A stretch of 33,371 bases of DNA, from assembly GCF_000970465.2 (NCBI RefSeq), contig NZ_LAJE02000150.1, forward strand, positions 1 to 33,371. Reading direction: 5' to 3'. Shown here piece after piece: positions 32,309 through 33,371 of this stretch. The notes beneath the pieces are model-generated. The model worked only from the letters and a program-made list of their open reading frames with translations. It was not told where the DNA came from and searched no databases. The position numbers and the translations under genes were made by a program. Positions within the stretch are counted from its first letter, which is position 1. Every line of letters begins with the position of its first letter. The DNA comes from Devosia insulae DS-56. Its GTDB lineage: Bacteria; Pseudomonadota; Alphaproteobacteria; Rhizobiales; Devosiaceae.

Positions 32309-33318
32309 GTGAGGCGCTGCTCGAGATCCGGGGGCTGAGCAAGCGCTTCCCGATCCATTCCGGCCTGTCGCGCCGCGTCACCGGCGAGGTGCGCGCCATC
32401 GACGGCATCGACCTGACCATCATGCGGGGCGAAACGCTGGGGCTGGTCGGAGAAAGCGGCTGCGGCAAATCCACCACCGGCCGCGCCATTCTCCGCGCCA
32501 TCGAGCCCAGCGCCGGCGAGATCCTGTTTCACGACAAGGATGGCACGGTCGATGTCGCCAAGCTCGGCCGCACCGAGCTGAAGCGCATCCGGCGCAAGAT
32601 GCAGATGGTGTTCCAGGATCCCTATGCCTCGCTCAACCCGCGCATGAATGTCGAGGCGATCATCGCCGAACCACTGATCTGCCTCGATCACCTCACGCAC
32701 AAGCAGCGCCGCGACCGGGTGGTGGAGCTGCTCGAGCTGGTCGGGCTCAATGCCAGCTACCTGCTGCGCTACCCGCACACCTTTTCCGGCGGCCAAAGGC
32801 AGCGCATCGGCATCGCTCGGGCGCTGGCGCTGGAGCCGGATTTCGTCGTCTGCGACGAGGCGGTGTCGGCCCTCGATGTGTCGGTGCAGGCGCAGGTGCT
32901 GAACCTTCTGAGCGACATCCAGGAGCGGCTGGGCACCACCTACCTCTTCATCTCGCACGACCTCGGCGTGATCGAACACCAGTGCGACCGGGTGGCGGTG
33001 ATGTATCTGGGCCGGATCGTCGAGTTCGCCGAAACCGAGGCGCTGCTCCGCACCCCGAAGATGCCCTATGTCGAGGCGCTGCTCTCGGCCGTGCCGGAGC
33101 CCGACCCGCATGTGCGTCGCGAACGCGTGGCGATCCGCGGCGAAGTCGCCGACCCGGCCAACCGCCCATCCGGCTGCCCGTTCCACCCGAGATGTCCGTA
33201 TGCGCAGGAGGTGTGCCGGAGCACGGTGCCGCCGTTGCGGCAGGTGGAGGGGGTTACGGGCCCGCATCTCGCAGCGTGTCATTTTGCCGAGGCGCTGAAT
33301 CTGCGTGGGGTGGCTTAG
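32305..33318 (+). CDS. ABC transporter ATP-binding protein, DppF/OppF-like
   Basis: Second ATPase subunit, 337 aa. Walker A GESGCGKST 49-57, Q-loop glutamine 104, signature FSGGQ 160-164, Walker B FVVCDEAVSALD around 180-191 with DEA in place of the usual DEP, as is common in this subunit, and H-loop H218. The C-terminus has the cysteine motif CPFHPRCPYAQEVC. The open frame extends to 32254, but ATG 32305 overlaps the previous stop by 4 nt (ATGA) and begins at the normal family N-terminus MSEALLEIRGLSKRF. It is the last gene of the operon visible in the window. Confidence 0.92.
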   Translation: MSEALLEIRGLSKRFPIHSGLSRRVTGEVRAIDGIDLTIMRGETLGLVGESGCGKSTTGRAILRAIEPSAGEILFHDKDGTVDVAKLGRTELKRIRRKMQMVFQDPYASLNPRMNVEAIIAEPLICLDHLTHKQRRDRVVELLELVGLNASYLLRYPHTFSGGQRQRIGIARALALEPDFVVCDEAVSALDVSVQAQVLNLLSDIQERLGTTYLFISHDLGVIEHQCDRVAVMYLGRIVEFAETEALLRTPKMPYVEALLSAVPEPDPHVRRERVAIRGEVADPANRPSGCPFHPRCPYAQEVCRSTVPPLRQVEGVTGPHLAACHFAEALNLRGVA

Positions 33319-33338
33319 GGCGCCGGCCTCTCCGTGAT

Positions 33339-33361
33339 CCTCCCCCGCGTGGCGGGGGAGG
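33339..33361. repeat. Hairpin at start of a probable interspersed repeat
   Basis: CCTCCCCCGC (33339-33348) and GCGGGGGAGG (33352-33361) form a perfect 10-bp stem around GTG, 20 nt past the last stop codon, then GGGACCGCCC runs off the window. No T-tract follows. The sequence type is one I recall at the edge of common intergenic repeats in Hyphomicrobiales; it may also end transcription of the operon. Confidence 0.5.
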
Positions 33362-33371
33362 GGGACCGCCC

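Noticed and set aside
2605-33282. Long antisense open frames opposite GH2, the permeases, binding proteins and ATPases
   Set aside because: High-GC shadow frames: composition is repetitive in Arg, Ala, Gly or His, and they lack motifs, ribosome binding sites and independent spacing.

Overview
The window is GC-rich and gene-dense. It looks like a chromosome or large replicon of an alphaproteobacterium of the order Hyphomicrobiales (Devosia-like is my best guess). The reasons are the gene families present, high-GC codon use, weak -10 boxes paired with good TTGA-type -35 boxes, and three interspersed palindromic repeats of kinds I recall from rhizobial genomes. I see no rRNA, tRNA, CRISPR array, transposase or phage gene. 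Almost everything serves uptake and breakdown of plant-type or microbial oligosaccharides.

Region 1 (3-2271): a sugar-binding protein with a twin-arginine signal, divergent from a NanR-like GntR/FCD regulator, with a direct-repeat operator candidate between them. Region 2 (2272-2591): a ~300-bp fold-back repeat between convergent genes. Region 3 (2592-11303, minus strand): a Firmicutes-style sugar import operon. In transcription order it holds a LacI regulator, LplB-like and YtcP-like permeases, a LipO-like binding protein, a YesL/DUF624 membrane protein, a GH2 glycosidase and a short-chain dehydrogenase. No ABC ATPase is encoded there, so the importer must borrow one. Region 4 (11646-14099): a lone secreted 817-aa protein with two peptidoglycan-binding-like repeats, many cysteines and a coiled coil, function unknown.

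Region 5 (14136-24344, minus strand): a seven-gene operon with an oligopeptide-type binding protein, a 702-aa unusual glycoside-hydrolase-like protein, two permeases, a fused double ATPase, a beta-hydroxyacid dehydrogenase and a ROK regulator. Region 6 (24690-33318, plus strand) diverges from it: two tandem, about two-thirds identical cytoplasmic BNR/Asp-box propeller proteins, then a second complete oligopeptide-type importer with two separate ATPases. The 345-bp divergent region carries several copies of a TGACAA half-site, a 7-7-7 inverted repeat overlapping a perfect TTGACA box, and a 16-bp perfect palindrome. A copy of the half-site also precedes the second BNR gene. Regions 5 and 6 together look like one co-regulated glycan utilisation locus of unknown substrate, and they are the best candidate here for an undescribed system.

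Each of the three binding-protein genes that lie inside operons is followed by a strong stem-loop, consistent with making more binding protein than permease. Start sites were moved from the longest ORF wherever a ribosome binding site and signal peptide or overlap argued for it. All functions are inferred by reading the translated sequence; no database search was run.
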